A stretch of 64,000 bases of DNA from Lewinellaceae bacterium (GTDB taxonomy: Bacteria > Bacteroidota > Bacteroidia > Chitinophagales > Saprospiraceae). Positions 34,098 to 45,011 of this stretch are shown here, piece by piece (positions within the stretch are counted from its first letter, which is position 1; each line of letters starts with the position of its first letter). Below the pieces are notes generated by a model, which worked only from the letters and a program-made list of their open reading frames with translations, had not been told where the DNA came from and searched no databases. The stretch lies in assembly GCA_020636025.1 (NCBI GenBank), contig JACJYQ010000007.1, positions 278,501-342,500 on the forward strand, in the 5' to 3' direction. The position numbers were made by a program, and so were the translations under genes.

Positions 34098-35012
34098 ATG
34101 ACCCATTTTCATGTTTCCAAAGAAGTTTACGAAGCCATGCAAGAGCAACAAGCAGTCGTTGCCCTGGAAAGCACCATTATTTCTCATGGAATGCCATATC
34201 CTCAAAATGTGGAAACTGCATTGCTTGTAGAAAGAACTGTGCGGGAAGCTGGAGCAATACCGGCAACCTGTGCCATCATACATGGACAACTTAAAGCAGG
34301 ACTTTCCGAAGAGGAAATTGAACTGTTGGGAGTTATGGGTCAAAAAATACCAAAAGCCAGTCGAAGAGATATTCCTTATCTGGTGAGTCAAGGTCAACAC
34401 GGGGCTACCACGGTGGCTTCTACCATGATTATTGCGCATTTGGCTGGCATAAAGATATTCGCTACCGGGGGAATTGGAGGCGTACACAGAGGCGCCAACA
34501 GTACCATGGATATTTCTGCTGACTTGCAGGAATTGGCCAGAACACCGGTGGCGGTAGTCAGCGCAGGCGCCAAAAGCATTCTCGATATCGGCCTCACCCT
34601 GGAATATCTGGAAACAATGGGCGTGCCGGTGGTAGGATTTCAAACAGATGAATTTCCCGCGTTTTACACCCGAAAAAGCGGGTTTGGAGTTGATTGCCGA
34701 TTAGAAACTCCCAAACAAATAGCTAAGCTGTTGAAAGCCAAATGGGAGCTGAACCTGCAAGGCGCCGTTCTAATCGCCAATCCAGTACCAGAAGCCCATC
34801 AAATGGACGCTGCTCAAATTGAAAAGACCATCGAAGCGGCCATCGTTGAAGCAGACAAAGAAGGTATCAAAGGCAAGGCAATTACACCTTATTTACTTGC
34901 CAAAATTGAAAAACTCAGCGGTGGAAAAAGCCTGGAAACCAACATTCAACTGGTACTCAACAATGCCAGGCTCGGAGCGGAAATAGCCAAAGCAATGAAC
35001 AATGAACAATGA
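34098..35012 (+). CDS. psuG: Pseudouridine-5'-phosphate glycosidase
   Basis: 304 residues of the IndA/PsuG family. Visible: ALESTIISHGMPYPQN at the N-terminus, catalytic-lysine and metal regions in KASRRDIPYLVS and GATTVASTMIIAHLAGI, then FATGGIGGVHRGA, VVSAGAKSILDIGLTLEYLETMGVPVVG. It cleaves pseudouridine 5'-phosphate to uracil and ribose 5-phosphate. The partner kinase PsuK (PfkB family) is not adjacent. The last residues (MNNEQ) are encoded by a heptamer repeat that has invaded the 3' end; the convergent gene ends with the same residues. Confidence 0.95.
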   Translation: MTHFHVSKEVYEAMQEQQAVVALESTIISHGMPYPQNVETALLVERTVREAGAIPATCAIIHGQLKAGLSEEEIELLGVMGQKIPKASRRDIPYLVSQGQHGATTVASTMIIAHLAGIKIFATGGIGGVHRGANSTMDISADLQELARTPVAVVSAGAKSILDIGLTLEYLETMGVPVVGFQTDEFPAFYTRKSGFGVDCRLETPKQIAKLLKAKWELNLQGAVLIANPVPEAHQMDAAQIEKTIEAAIVEADKEGIKGKAITPYLLAKIEKLSGGKSLETNIQLVLNNARLGAEIAKAMNNEQ

Positions 35013-35137
35013 ATATTTCAAGTATAATTCTGTACGCATTAAATGATTTTATTATCAATTGTTCATTGTTCATTGTTCATTGTTCATTGTTCATTGTTCA
35101 TTGTTCATTGTTCATTGTTCATTGTTCATTGTTCATT
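34993..35137. repeat. Heptamer array ttcattg with inverted arm, overlapping both convergent gene ends
   Basis: About eleven copies of ttcattg (35058-35137) face an inverted short arm caatgaacaatgaacaatga (34993-35012). The short arm supplies the last codons of psuG and the long arm the last codons of the convergent HemC-like gene; both proteins thus end MNNEQ. Confidence 0.9.
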
Positions 35138-35963
35138 AATAAAACTGTTTTCTCCGCTACCCCAAAACTGGTGCTGGAGGAAAGTCTGGCTCTTCGTACT
35201 TCTCCATTTATTTCACAAACGGCATTTATGTGGTAATTTCCATTTGCGTCCCGGTGGCAATAGGCTGACATACTTGTCGATGTTTCCGGACTGGCTAACT
35301 GGAGGATCTTTCGTTCAATGTTGGTACAGGCCGCTACTTCTGAATGGTGGAGCGCTTTAAATATTCGACGTGTGGGAAGGTCGTTTTTATGGCATAGCCA
35401 GGCCAGGACACCTTGACCGGGAGCGGGAATAAATTCTATAGGGTTTAATTCGATGATTTTATAAAAGGCATTATCTGTTTTCAGTCTGGTCAATTCAAAT
35501 TTGGGTAAAATGATGGCATCGCAATCTCCTTTTTTTAGCATTTCCAAGACCTGGCTGCTTTCTCCTTCAATGTCTGTCCATTCAATATCCGGTCGGTAAT
35601 CCAGCAGTTGCACACGTCGATGTTGGCCTGAACTGCCAATCCGAATGCCTTTGTTCATTTTAAACAAGGCAGTATTGTCGTATTTGTCGGGGTGTATTAC
35701 CAGACAGTCAGCAGGTTCTTCACGCTGTGAAACCGCGGTGATGGCCAGTTCTTCTGGTTGCGTGGTGTGTAAATCGGGAAGCGCTTGTACTATCACATCT
35801 ACTTCACCCTGCAACAAGGCGTTTCCTGCTGATTGTTCCCGTTCCTTTTTTAGGACGATGATCTCGCTGCTAATTCCAAGCTTCTCTAATTCATGTTGCG
35901 TATGTATTGCTTGCCCTTCAGCCAGTTCTCCCTCTATTACGCCTATTTTTAAAACCGTCATCA

Positions 35964-35967
<4 letters not shown>
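35119..35967 (-). CDS. HemC-like protein lacking cofactor cysteine
   Basis: 282 residues with the outline of hydroxymethylbilane synthase: VQALPDLH (equivalent to HSLKD), GSSGQHRRVQLL (equivalent to GTSSLRRxAQL), PAPGQGVLAW, ERKIL. But the N-terminal Arg of the TRxSxLA motif is gone (GVIEGELAEGQA), the RGNVxTR motif reads EGESSQV, and the dipyrromethane-binding Cys (GGCxxP) is missing (ASPETSTSMSAY). It probably cannot make hydroxymethylbilane, so it is a divergent paralogue of unknown role. Its ATG overlaps the hutU stop (ATGA), so the two are co-translated. The C-terminus is formed by the heptamer repeat. Confidence 0.8.
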
Positions 35968-38009
<2,042 letters not shown>

Positions 38010-38025
38010 GAAAATAAAATTGTCG

Positions 38026-38034
38026 GCAAAAGTA
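38026..38034 (-). promoter_or_regulatory. -7 promoter element of hutU
   Basis: Minus-strand TACTTTTGC, 17 bases from the hutU ATG. Confidence 0.65.
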
Positions 38035-38411
38035 AGCAATTTGCCTGCCCGAGAAGGTAGAAAAGACCTGAAGTTAAAGCTTCATGAAATTTAGTCATTT
38101 TTACCACCGCGATTTACCCAGGCAGTAATTTTGGCAATTGCACAGTCAGGTATTTTATAGCCGCCCACGTAAAAAATTTATTCCTTTCATTGGATAAAGG
38201 CAATTTAGAGGCCTCAAGGACAAAGGTTCAGTAACGGCCATGGGTATAGGTTAAATCCACGTTAACTCAGCCTAAAGCGGGCATTTTAAAGCCTCAATTG
38301 GCCACAATGCCGAGGTTGGTATCAATACCTTGGTTTATCTTACATATTCATTCTGAAAAGATTAGTTAATATCATTGAGACGTATTAGAAAATAGAGTAC
38401 AAAAAAACAAC
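38035..38411. other. Intergenic region, nothing recognised
   Basis: About 380 bases between divergent hutU and the next gene. No ORF, tRNA, strong hairpin or clear promoter was found. Confidence 0.4.
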
Positions 38412-38819
38412 ATGAAGAAGTTGATTATTGCTTTACTAACTATGTGCGCCGTGCCTTGTTTTTCACAACATTCGCCATGTGATTTAGACACTCTCTTTCC
38501 ATCTGATTTTGCACAAAACTGGCAAAGGGATAGCCTGGGGATTGATAATAGTAGAAAGGAGTTCTATATTACAATGTTTACAGACTCCAAAGGGAGGAAA
38601 AAGCATTTACCATTGAATGGCACCACCCAAGAATGCCTGATCCATTATTTTGGGAATCCAAACAAAATGCACCTAGATGAATCCACGAAGACCTTTATTT
38701 ATTATGTGGCAGTCAGTTGGATAAGTAATGACCACAACGAATATGAAGGCATAACCATTGAATTTGAAATAAGTAATCAGACCCAGCTTGTGACTGGGTA
38801 CTATTTTATGATAACTTAA
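38412..38819 (+). CDS. Small exported protein of unknown function
   Basis: 135 residues with a signal peptide (MKKLIIALLTMCAVPCFSQ). The mature part is about 116 residues, soluble, with three Cys (PCDLDTLFP; TQECLIHYFG) and the segment FGNPNKMH, which recalls SmpA/OmlA-type small periplasmic domains but is too weak to assign. It is followed after 47 bases by another small envelope protein gene in the same direction. Confidence 0.7.
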   Translation: MKKLIIALLTMCAVPCFSQHSPCDLDTLFPSDFAQNWQRDSLGIDNSRKEFYITMFTDSKGRKKHLPLNGTTQECLIHYFGNPNKMHLDESTKTFIYYVAVSWISNDHNEYEGITIEFEISNQTQLVTGYYFMIT

Positions 38820-38866
38820 GTGTCTTTCTTGAGGTTAACATAAGCAGGGCGAAAAATTAAATGTGA

Positions 38867-39325
38867 ATGAAATATCAAAAAGCCAAATGGTATAAATATT
38901 TGATCATCCTTGTAGGTATTGCTGCCTGTGTGAATGGAGAGGATAGATATTTAGGTAAGATAGCAGCCCCTAATTCAAGGAGCATAAATTTTAAGGTGTA
39001 TCAGAGTGATGAGTTCGAGCAATTTACCGCACTTACATGCGAAATAGTTGATAAAAATGATAGTTTAATCAAATTTAGAACTTATTTGTGTGGAACTGAT
39101 CTGTATGAACGGGATACAAAAAACTTTTATCCCGGTGAATTTGATAGTATAATCTACTTGGCATATTTTCACCCAAATGAAATAGTTGCGATTTATGATT
39201 TAAGAAATCACAAAGGCTATCCTTTCGATGGCAGGAATGATGAGCAAGTACGCAATTTTGGTGATAGCCTAGTAAAAAGAGCTCAAACCTTGAATAAAGA
39301 TCTAGTTGGGTATTGGCAGCATTAA
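38867..39325 (+). CDS. Putative small lipoprotein
   Basis: 152 residues. The N-terminus KYLIILVGIAAC fits a lipoprotein signal with lipobox IAAC (Cys at residue 21). The mature part (RYLGKIAAPNSR; FDSIIYLAYFHPNEIVAIYDL) is not recognised. Same direction as the previous small exported protein; the pair may be co-transcribed. A heptamer array lies after its stop, before a convergent gene. Confidence 0.65.
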   Translation: MKYQKAKWYKYLIILVGIAACVNGEDRYLGKIAAPNSRSINFKVYQSDEFEQFTALTCEIVDKNDSLIKFRTYLCGTDLYERDTKNFYPGEFDSIIYLAYFHPNEIVAIYDLRNHKGYPFDGRNDEQVRNFGDSLVKRAQTLNKDLVGYWQH

Positions 39326-39373
39326 TAATAAATTCATGGCCCCTTTTTTTGTCCTCAAGCTGGTTAAAATTTC

Positions 39374-39410
39374 CTTCCGCACTCCGCACTCCGCACTCCA
39401 CACTCCGCCC
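39374..39410. repeat. Heptamer array (cactccg)
   Basis: Five tandem copies of a 7-nt unit, cactccg with minor variants, in the short gap between two convergent genes. Confidence 0.85.
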
Positions 39411-39412
39411 TC

Positions 39413-40066
39413 TCAATACCTAATCCGAAACTCATCATTCGCCATCCTGTTCTGATTATTCAGAAATTTGATCATCACCGTTCCCGGCGCTTTTTCATCA
39501 AAACTCAGAGCGAAGTCACCTTTGCAATCTACAGGATAGGTTTCCAGGGAGCACATCGGTAATTTTACATTATTGGTAATGTCCAGCACATGCAGGTTGA
39601 AAAAGAATTTGCTGACATTTCCGTAGGCATCTCTGTCGGATACTCCTGTGTATAGAATGGCTTTATTGGTTTGATTGTCAAAGAGAAACAATTGGCCGTC
39701 AGTCGTATAAATCATTTCCTTTGTCTCCAGGTCAAACACCCGGGTTTGGCGGGGTCCGTCACAACCGTTATCGAAAAAGGAAGACTCAACAATCAGCAAG
39801 GGTCTGTTTTTTGACCAGAAGAATTGGGGTTTTGGACAATCAAAAGCCGATGTTTGACTTACGATGAGTGAATCTTCTATGCCTTCTCCTTTAAGTGAAA
39901 GGGTGGTGACCAGACAGGCGGCCGATTCCCTGGCTTTTTCAGAACTGTGTACACTATATTTGCCATCAGGAGAAATAATTGGGGACCATGTATTTTGGGC
40001 ATGAAGGGTTGAAAGGGAGAATATTGAAAGAAGAATGAGGGTAATAACTGTTGTTTTCTTTAGCAT
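39413..40066 (-). CDS. Exported protein of unknown function
   Basis: 217 residues. Signal peptide MLKKTTVITLILLSIF..LHAQ, then a beta-rich mature part beginning NTWSPIISPDGKYSVHSSEK, which recalls a single PD40-type propeller blade, with four Cys (CLVTTLS, FDCPKPQFFW, NGCDGPRQTRVF, MCSLETYPVDCKG). I do not recognise the family. Start at 40066 gives the signal peptide. The neighbouring upstream gene, in the same direction, is also a propeller-like exported protein. Confidence 0.7.
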   Translation of the reverse strand: MLKKTTVITLILLSIFSLSTLHAQNTWSPIISPDGKYSVHSSEKARESAACLVTTLSLKGEGIEDSLIVSQTSAFDCPKPQFFWSKNRPLLIVESSFFDNGCDGPRQTRVFDLETKEMIYTTDGQLFLFDNQTNKAILYTGVSDRDAYGNVSKFFFNLHVLDITNNVKLPMCSLETYPVDCKGDFALSFDEKAPGTVMIKFLNNQNRMANDEFRIRY

Positions 40067-40123
40067 GGTGTAAATTTTCCACAAAAATAGGATTTTTATT
40101 ACCCTCATGTTCCTAACGAAATC

Positions 40124-41017
40124 CTATTCCACCACAACCGCCAGTTTGCCCAATTTGCTGCTTGCCAAACGGGTGATGGTTTTCACCCCAAAACGACTCA
40201 GGTCACTTACCTGCCTCCAATCCTGATCTTTGCCCGATTTGTAGCTGTACAATTTTGGACCGGAGCCGCAAATGAATGTACCATCAGAAAGCTGAGCAAA
40301 ATCTTCCGTTTCTGTGGGCATTTTTACCAATATGTCTTGTGTGTTGTTCACCGGATTCCATGTTTTCAGAAACCAGGTTTGATTGGTAGGTTTTTGCACG
40401 AATGCAAGTTTTCCGTCAGTGGTCTGAAGCAGGCATCTTCCGATGTTGCTGGCAATTTTTCGCAGGTTTTTGTTGTTGACATCCAGAATTTGCAAGGTGT
40501 GTGGGTTGGCATCATCACCAACAATAAAGAATGCAATGGTTTTATCACCCAACCAGCAATGGTATCCCACGTTAAGAATGTCCGGAAATTCAGAACGACC
40601 GTTGTCGGAGCCGTCAAGCGGGAAAGTCCAGAGACGTTGCTGATTATCTTCGTCCACCCGAACGGCAGAGAAACGCTGGCCGCCGGGCATTGGGGTAGGG
40701 GAGTATTCAGAGGTAGAAGGAGTATTGGTGATTCTTGCAAGGGCTTTTTTTATCAGGTCAAGTTGATAAATATCAGTTTGTGTTGTGTCAGTACTGTTCT
40801 GAACGGTGAGCCAAAGGCTGTAGTCGTTAAAGAATTTGGGTTGGTTGTTATATCCGCTCCGGTTAAAAGCCGTAATAAAACTCGGAGGAAAGGTTTGCCA
40901 GCTTCCGTCCGGATTTTGCCGTATTTCCATTAGCAGAATATCGTGGTGGTCGAGACGCTGTGCGCTGATAATGGTTGAAATGAAAAGGGTTATAAAAAGG
41001 AGAATTGATCTAATCAT
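40124..41017 (-). CDS. Exported PD40/TolB-like propeller protein
   Basis: 297 residues. Signal peptide MIRSILLFITLFISTIISAQ, then TolB-like blades (FNRSGYNNQPKFFNDYSLWLT; STSEYSPTPMPGGQRFSAVR; RCLLQTTDGKLAFVQ). Proteins of this kind in Bacteroidota are periplasmic or outer-membrane lipoprotein-like propellers with unknown ligands. The start is placed at 41017 because the open frame upstream crosses an inverted-repeat element (41093-41204) and lacks a signal peptide. Confidence 0.75.
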   Translation of the reverse strand: MIRSILLFITLFISTIISAQRLDHHDILLMEIRQNPDGSWQTFPPSFITAFNRSGYNNQPKFFNDYSLWLTVQNSTDTTQTDIYQLDLIKKALARITNTPSTSEYSPTPMPGGQRFSAVRVDEDNQQRLWTFPLDGSDNGRSEFPDILNVGYHCWLGDKTIAFFIVGDDANPHTLQILDVNNKNLRKIASNIGRCLLQTTDGKLAFVQKPTNQTWFLKTWNPVNNTQDILVKMPTETEDFAQLSDGTFICGSGPKLYSYKSGKDQDWRQVSDLSRFGVKTITRLASSKLGKLAVVVE

Positions 41018-41092
41018 CTTTGGGAGACATCTTAACTTATGAACAAAGCACCACAAAATTACAATTGCTGCCAAACATTCTCCCCCGCTTAA

Positions 41093-41204
41093 TTTGTCGC
41101 GCTGTAAGCGCCCGTCCTCTCTAAGGTGGAAAACGTACGGTGGGTTTGCAACATTCACATGTTCAGCGCAGGTAGAGTGGACAGGCACTTACAAGCGCGA
41201 CAAA
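41093..41204. repeat. Inverted-repeat element with ~30-base ends (tttgtcgcgct)
   Basis: Ends 41093-41122 (tttgtcgcgctgtaagcgcc...) and 41174-41204 are imperfect inverted copies around a 50-base core. It lies upstream of the PD40 gene, about 110 bases beyond the end of glgP. It may be a small mobile element or a folded regulatory repeat. Confidence 0.6.
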
Positions 41205-41314
41205 CCTTTTCATAAACGTATCCAGATAACTTATTCGTCACCACGTTACATCTAAGCTCAAATTCATAGTGGTACAATTGGAACTGAATAGGACAAACTT
41301 AAGGCAAGTTGTCA

Positions 41315-43876
41315 CTACAGCCAACGCACAAGCGCAAAATCCTGACGATGAGGCAATAAGTTATTTTTCGGGAACATGCGGAACCCATATTCAAACACCC
41401 CGGCCTCATTTGGCTTGAAATGGCAGCTGTAAGTCGCTGTAGCTCCTTCGTGTTTGGAAACTTCAAGCTCGTGTGTTTCAACCAGTTGCAATTCCTCTTC
41501 TGAAATTCGTTTGTAAAAAACTACCTCAATGCCAATGTCCTGTGGTGCCAAATCCTGCAAGTGCAGTTTGGCACTAGCCTCAAAGGCCGATCCCAGGTGA
41601 AGTGAACGATTGAATGTGTCTGGTGCCTGAAGGTCAATGAGTTCAATGGCGTTCCAGGTTTTTCTAACCCGTGACTTCCAGCTTGTCAGCTCTTTGAGTT
41701 GCTGAAAATTGTTCTTCAATAATTGCTTGCTTCTGTTCTCCAGTTTGCTGTAAAAACGGGTGTGGTAATCATCGAGCATGCGACCCATCACAAAGTCGGG
41801 GGCAATATCAGCAATGGTGTTTTTGATGTGCTGTACCCAGCTTTCGCTGATCCCCTTTTCATCCTGCTCATAATAGCTTGGGATTATGTCGTTTTCCAGC
41901 AAATTGTAGATGGTTTCCGCATCGAGCTCGTTTTGCAGACCGGCGTCCGCATAGGTTTCTTCTTCGGGCAGGGCCCAGCCGGCGCCGGGTTTGTAGCCTT
42001 CACACCACCACCCGTCGAGCACAGAAAAATTCATCACTCCGTTCATTACGGCTTTCATGCCGCTTGTTCCGGATGCTTCTTTTGGACGGGTTGGGTTGTT
42101 CAGCCACACATCTACTCCTTGCGTCAACAGCTTGGCCATTTCCATACTGTAATTCTCCAGGAAGATCACTTTGCCTTTAAACTGCGGGTTTTTAGTGATG
42201 TTGTAGATCAGTCTGATAAACTCCTGGCCGCCCTTATCCGCAGGGTGTGCCTTGCCGGCAAACAAAAAGATCACCGGCTTCTCAGGATCATTTACGATCT
42301 CTGCAAGTCTCTCTTCATTTGAAAACAGCAGCGTAGCGCGCTTATAGGTAGCAAAGCGACGGGCAAATCCAAATATCAACACATCGTCCTTAATGGCATT
42401 CACGATGCCAAAGGTGCTTCTCGGGTTTTCGCCACGCTTCATGAAATCTTCCGCCAGTGATTTTCTTACCCAGTTGAGCAGTCGCTTTTTTAATGCCTTT
42501 CTGATCTCTAAAATTTCAGCGGCAGGCGCTTTCTGGATCTTGGCCCAAAATTTTTTATCAGATTGTGCTTCTAAAAACCCTTTTCCAAACTTTTTACTGT
42601 AATAATCCATCCATTCCCCGGCTACCCAGGTTGGAAAATGCACGCTGTTGGTTACATAGCCAATATGACTCTCATTGTACTGATAATCCGGGTTCAGTAT
42701 AGCGAACATTTTCTGACTTACTTCTCCGTGCAATTTGCTTACGCCATTTACTTCCTGACTGGTTCTGATGGCCAGATGACTAACATTAAACACCTCTGCA
42801 TTATCTTCTGGATCTACTCTCCCAAGCGCCATCAATTTTTCCCAGTCGATGTCCATTGCATAGGTGTATTCAAAAATATAGTCTTTGAGCAGGCCTTCGG
42901 AGAATGTATCATGCCCGGCAGGAACCGGTGTGTGTGTGGTAAACAATTGGGTCGTACGCACGGCTTCCAATGCTTCTTCGTACGACAACCCTTTGTCTTT
43001 CATAAAATTGCGCAGACGTTCCAATCCTAGGAATGCGGCATGGCCTTCGTTCAGGTGGAAAATATCAGGCGTAATTTTCATGGCATTGAGCGCACGCAGT
43101 CCGCCGATACCTAACAATAATTCCTGCTTTAGCCTGTGTTCGTTATTCCCGCCATACAGTTTATGCGTCAACTCGCGGTCTTCCCAATTGTTGTCGTCTA
43201 TATCCGTGTCGAGCAGATAAAGCGGCATTCGACCGACAGGAAGCATCCACACTTTTGCCCAAACGGTTCGATTGTTCAGGGTTATGTGGATTTTAAGCCA
43301 TTCATCATGCTCATCTCTCACCGGTTGCAAGGGAAGTTGTGTGAATTTCGCCGGATCAGAATGGTGTATTTGCTCGCCATTTATGGAAATTCCTTGCTGG
43401 AAATACCCGTAGCGATATAGCAAACCCACAGCAACAAAATGATCGTTTCGATCACTAATTTCTTTTAGGTAATCGCCTGCCAGCACGCCAAGGCCACCGG
43501 AGTACAGTCGCAGCGACTGGTGCAAACCATATTCCATGCAGAAATATGCTATTTGAGCGCTGCCTTTTTTAGGAGCAGATTTCATATAGGCCTGAAAGCG
43601 ATCATGCACGCTGTGCATACGGCTGATAAAATCCGGGTCGGAAATCAGCGATTGCGTTTTTTCATTGCTCAGCTCGTCAAGCAGGGCCACCGGATTGTAA
43701 TTAAAGGCCTCAAAAGCCTGTATATCAATGCTTTTGAACAACTCCGTTGCTTCATGATCCCAGGACCACCACAGGTTTTGGGACAGATCTGCCAGCGGTT
43801 GTAGTTCCTCAGCGAGATTCGGTTCAATAAATATGCGCTTCAATTTGGCGCTCTTTTGGGTTAAGTTGCCCACCAT
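41315..43876 (-). CDS. glgP: Alpha-glucan (glycogen) phosphorylase
   Basis: 853 residues. Begins with the extra N-terminal domain seen in the bacterial/archaeal phosphorylase subfamily (LADLSQNLWWSWDHEATELF), then the GT35 fold: IAYFCMEYGLHQSLRLYSGGLGVLAGD, LNEGHAAFLGLER, and the PLP site RPKEASGTSGMKAVMNG with its Lys. It releases glucose-1-phosphate from glycogen or maltodextrin. It stands alone; no glgA/B/C or glycan import genes are near. A -7 element is present at 43960-43952. Confidence 0.94.
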   Translation of the reverse strand: MVGNLTQKSAKLKRIFIEPNLAEELQPLADLSQNLWWSWDHEATELFKSIDIQAFEAFNYNPVALLDELSNEKTQSLISDPDFISRMHSVHDRFQAYMKSAPKKGSAQIAYFCMEYGLHQSLRLYSGGLGVLAGDYLKEISDRNDHFVAVGLLYRYGYFQQGISINGEQIHHSDPAKFTQLPLQPVRDEHDEWLKIHITLNNRTVWAKVWMLPVGRMPLYLLDTDIDDNNWEDRELTHKLYGGNNEHRLKQELLLGIGGLRALNAMKITPDIFHLNEGHAAFLGLERLRNFMKDKGLSYEEALEAVRTTQLFTTHTPVPAGHDTFSEGLLKDYIFEYTYAMDIDWEKLMALGRVDPEDNAEVFNVSHLAIRTSQEVNGVSKLHGEVSQKMFAILNPDYQYNESHIGYVTNSVHFPTWVAGEWMDYYSKKFGKGFLEAQSDKKFWAKIQKAPAAEILEIRKALKKRLLNWVRKSLAEDFMKRGENPRSTFGIVNAIKDDVLIFGFARRFATYKRATLLFSNEERLAEIVNDPEKPVIFLFAGKAHPADKGGQEFIRLIYNITKNPQFKGKVIFLENYSMEMAKLLTQGVDVWLNNPTRPKEASGTSGMKAVMNGVMNFSVLDGWWCEGYKPGAGWALPEEETYADAGLQNELDAETIYNLLENDIIPSYYEQDEKGISESWVQHIKNTIADIAPDFVMGRMLDDYHTRFYSKLENRSKQLLKNNFQQLKELTSWKSRVRKTWNAIELIDLQAPDTFNRSLHLGSAFEASAKLHLQDLAPQDIGIEVVFYKRISEEELQLVETHELEVSKHEGATATYSCHFKPNEAGVFEYGFRMFPKNNLLPHRQDFALVRWL

Positions 43877-43951
43877 ATTTTGAATGATTTATAATGCTCA
43901 CGATTTTGCAACCTGGCTAATGAACTACTCAAAAGCAGCGTTACGTGAGCG

Positions 43952-43960
43952 GCAAAGGTA
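43952..43960 (-). promoter_or_regulatory. -7 promoter element of glgP
   Basis: Minus-strand TACCTTTGC, 76 bases from the glgP ATG. Confidence 0.7.
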
Positions 43961-44062
43961 AAACAGTCTTTTTAACTTCGTGTAAATAGGCCACTAACTA
44001 ATCTCAAAGAGTGCTCGTATAAATTCCATTTGAGTTGTACTGTTTAAAACATGATCAGCAAG

Positions 44063-44071
44063 TACCTTTGC
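44063..44071 (+). promoter_or_regulatory. -7 promoter element of the lipoprotein gene
   Basis: TACCTTTGC, about 105 bases upstream of the ATG at 44176. Confidence 0.65.
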
Positions 44072-44175
44072 GGCCGAATTGAACCTTAAATTCGTTGAAT
44101 CGTAGAATTTGAATGGTGCAAAAGCGGAATCTGAATAATCAGGTCCACCTCTCAATGACTATAAAAAATATATTT

Positions 44176-44925
44176 ATGAAGAATTTTGTTTTGTTTGCAG
44201 CCCTGTTATTGTGTCTGTCAAATTGTAAAAATGACTCGAAACTGGACGGTGCCCAGGCAGGTAAGCCGGCTTCTCATGTTGTTAAGAATGATGATCCTGA
44301 TTTTCCTGCTTCAGAAGGATATATCTATATAAAAGGGTTGATGCGAAAAACCGGTAATGCTTTTGGCTTACTTCAGGCTCCTAATCGCAATATGTACGAA
44401 ATATTGGACAGCACACATACCCTTGAGGCCAGGTTTCTGGAAGCGGTAGGCCCTTTAAATTACGATGCTGAAGCAGTGTACGTTGAAGTTACCGGAAAAC
44501 CGGGTGAGGCTACTGCACGGACGGGTCAAAAGTTCATTTTGAGTAAAATCGATAAGATAGAGACCAAGAACATACAAAACCTTTCTTCTCTTGAATTCCC
44601 ATTTGATTTCTGGTGCTATGGGCCTGATTGGGAGTTGCAAATCACTTCATTTGAAGGTGGCGTATATTATATTAATAAGGGTGAGCAAATTGCCTGGAGA
44701 GGCAACTGGAAGCGGCCTACCTTCGATGGTAACACGTATAGTTTTGATATCCCTGAAATTGAAGGAATTGGAGGCGCCATGAAAATCGTCATCAAAAAAG
44801 AGGATGTGGTAGATCCGGTAACAGGCGTTAAATACAGTAATTCTGTAGAAATTACGGCCAACGGCAATACCCATAAAGGTTGGGCCGTGAGAGGATTCGG
44901 TCAGTTTCCCGTATTGGAAAAATAA
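44176..44925 (+). CDS. Putative lipoprotein of unknown function
   Basis: 249 residues. Lipoprotein signal MKNFVLFAALLLCLSNC with Cys at residue 17. The mature part has two halves: a beta domain (YIYIKGLMRKTGNAFGLLQAP; VEVTGKPGEA) and a second domain (FDFWCYGPDWELQIT; MKIVIKKEDVVDPVTGVKY; THKGWAVRGFG). The second half resembles the COG3650-type 'predicted membrane protein' domain of envelope lipoproteins, but I cannot confirm it. The first half looks like the OB-like part of NlpE-type proteins. Start at 44176 because the signal begins there. Confidence 0.75.
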   Translation: MKNFVLFAALLLCLSNCKNDSKLDGAQAGKPASHVVKNDDPDFPASEGYIYIKGLMRKTGNAFGLLQAPNRNMYEILDSTHTLEARFLEAVGPLNYDAEAVYVEVTGKPGEATARTGQKFILSKIDKIETKNIQNLSSLEFPFDFWCYGPDWELQITSFEGGVYYINKGEQIAWRGNWKRPTFDGNTYSFDIPEIEGIGGAMKIVIKKEDVVDPVTGVKYSNSVEITANGNTHKGWAVRGFGQFPVLEK

Positions 44926-44941
44926 GAAAGGGATGATATAA

Positions 44942-45004
44942 GAATGCAGATCGCCTATTGAAACGAGAGCATTAGTCCACGTCAACAATCTGCGATCTGC
45001 ATTC
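44942..45004. repeat. Heptamer-type inverted repeat (atctgcg/ttctgca)
   Basis: Three tandem 7-mers (tctgcga, tctgcat, tctgcaa) end at 45008, and their arm GCGATCTGCATTC (44992-45004) is the perfect complement of 44942-44954. It lies between convergent genes and could serve as terminator. Confidence 0.75.
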
Positions 45005-45011
45005 TGCAACC

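Noticed and set aside
28936..35012. PfkB kinase as the PsuK partner of psuG
   Set aside because: The genes are 4 kb apart, separated by the tRNA array and a symporter, in opposite orientations, and the N-terminus of the kinase resembles another Bacteroidota group.
35009..35360. ORFs with CSLFIVH repeats
   Set aside because: They are translations of the ttcattg heptamer array and then run antisense through the HemC-like gene.
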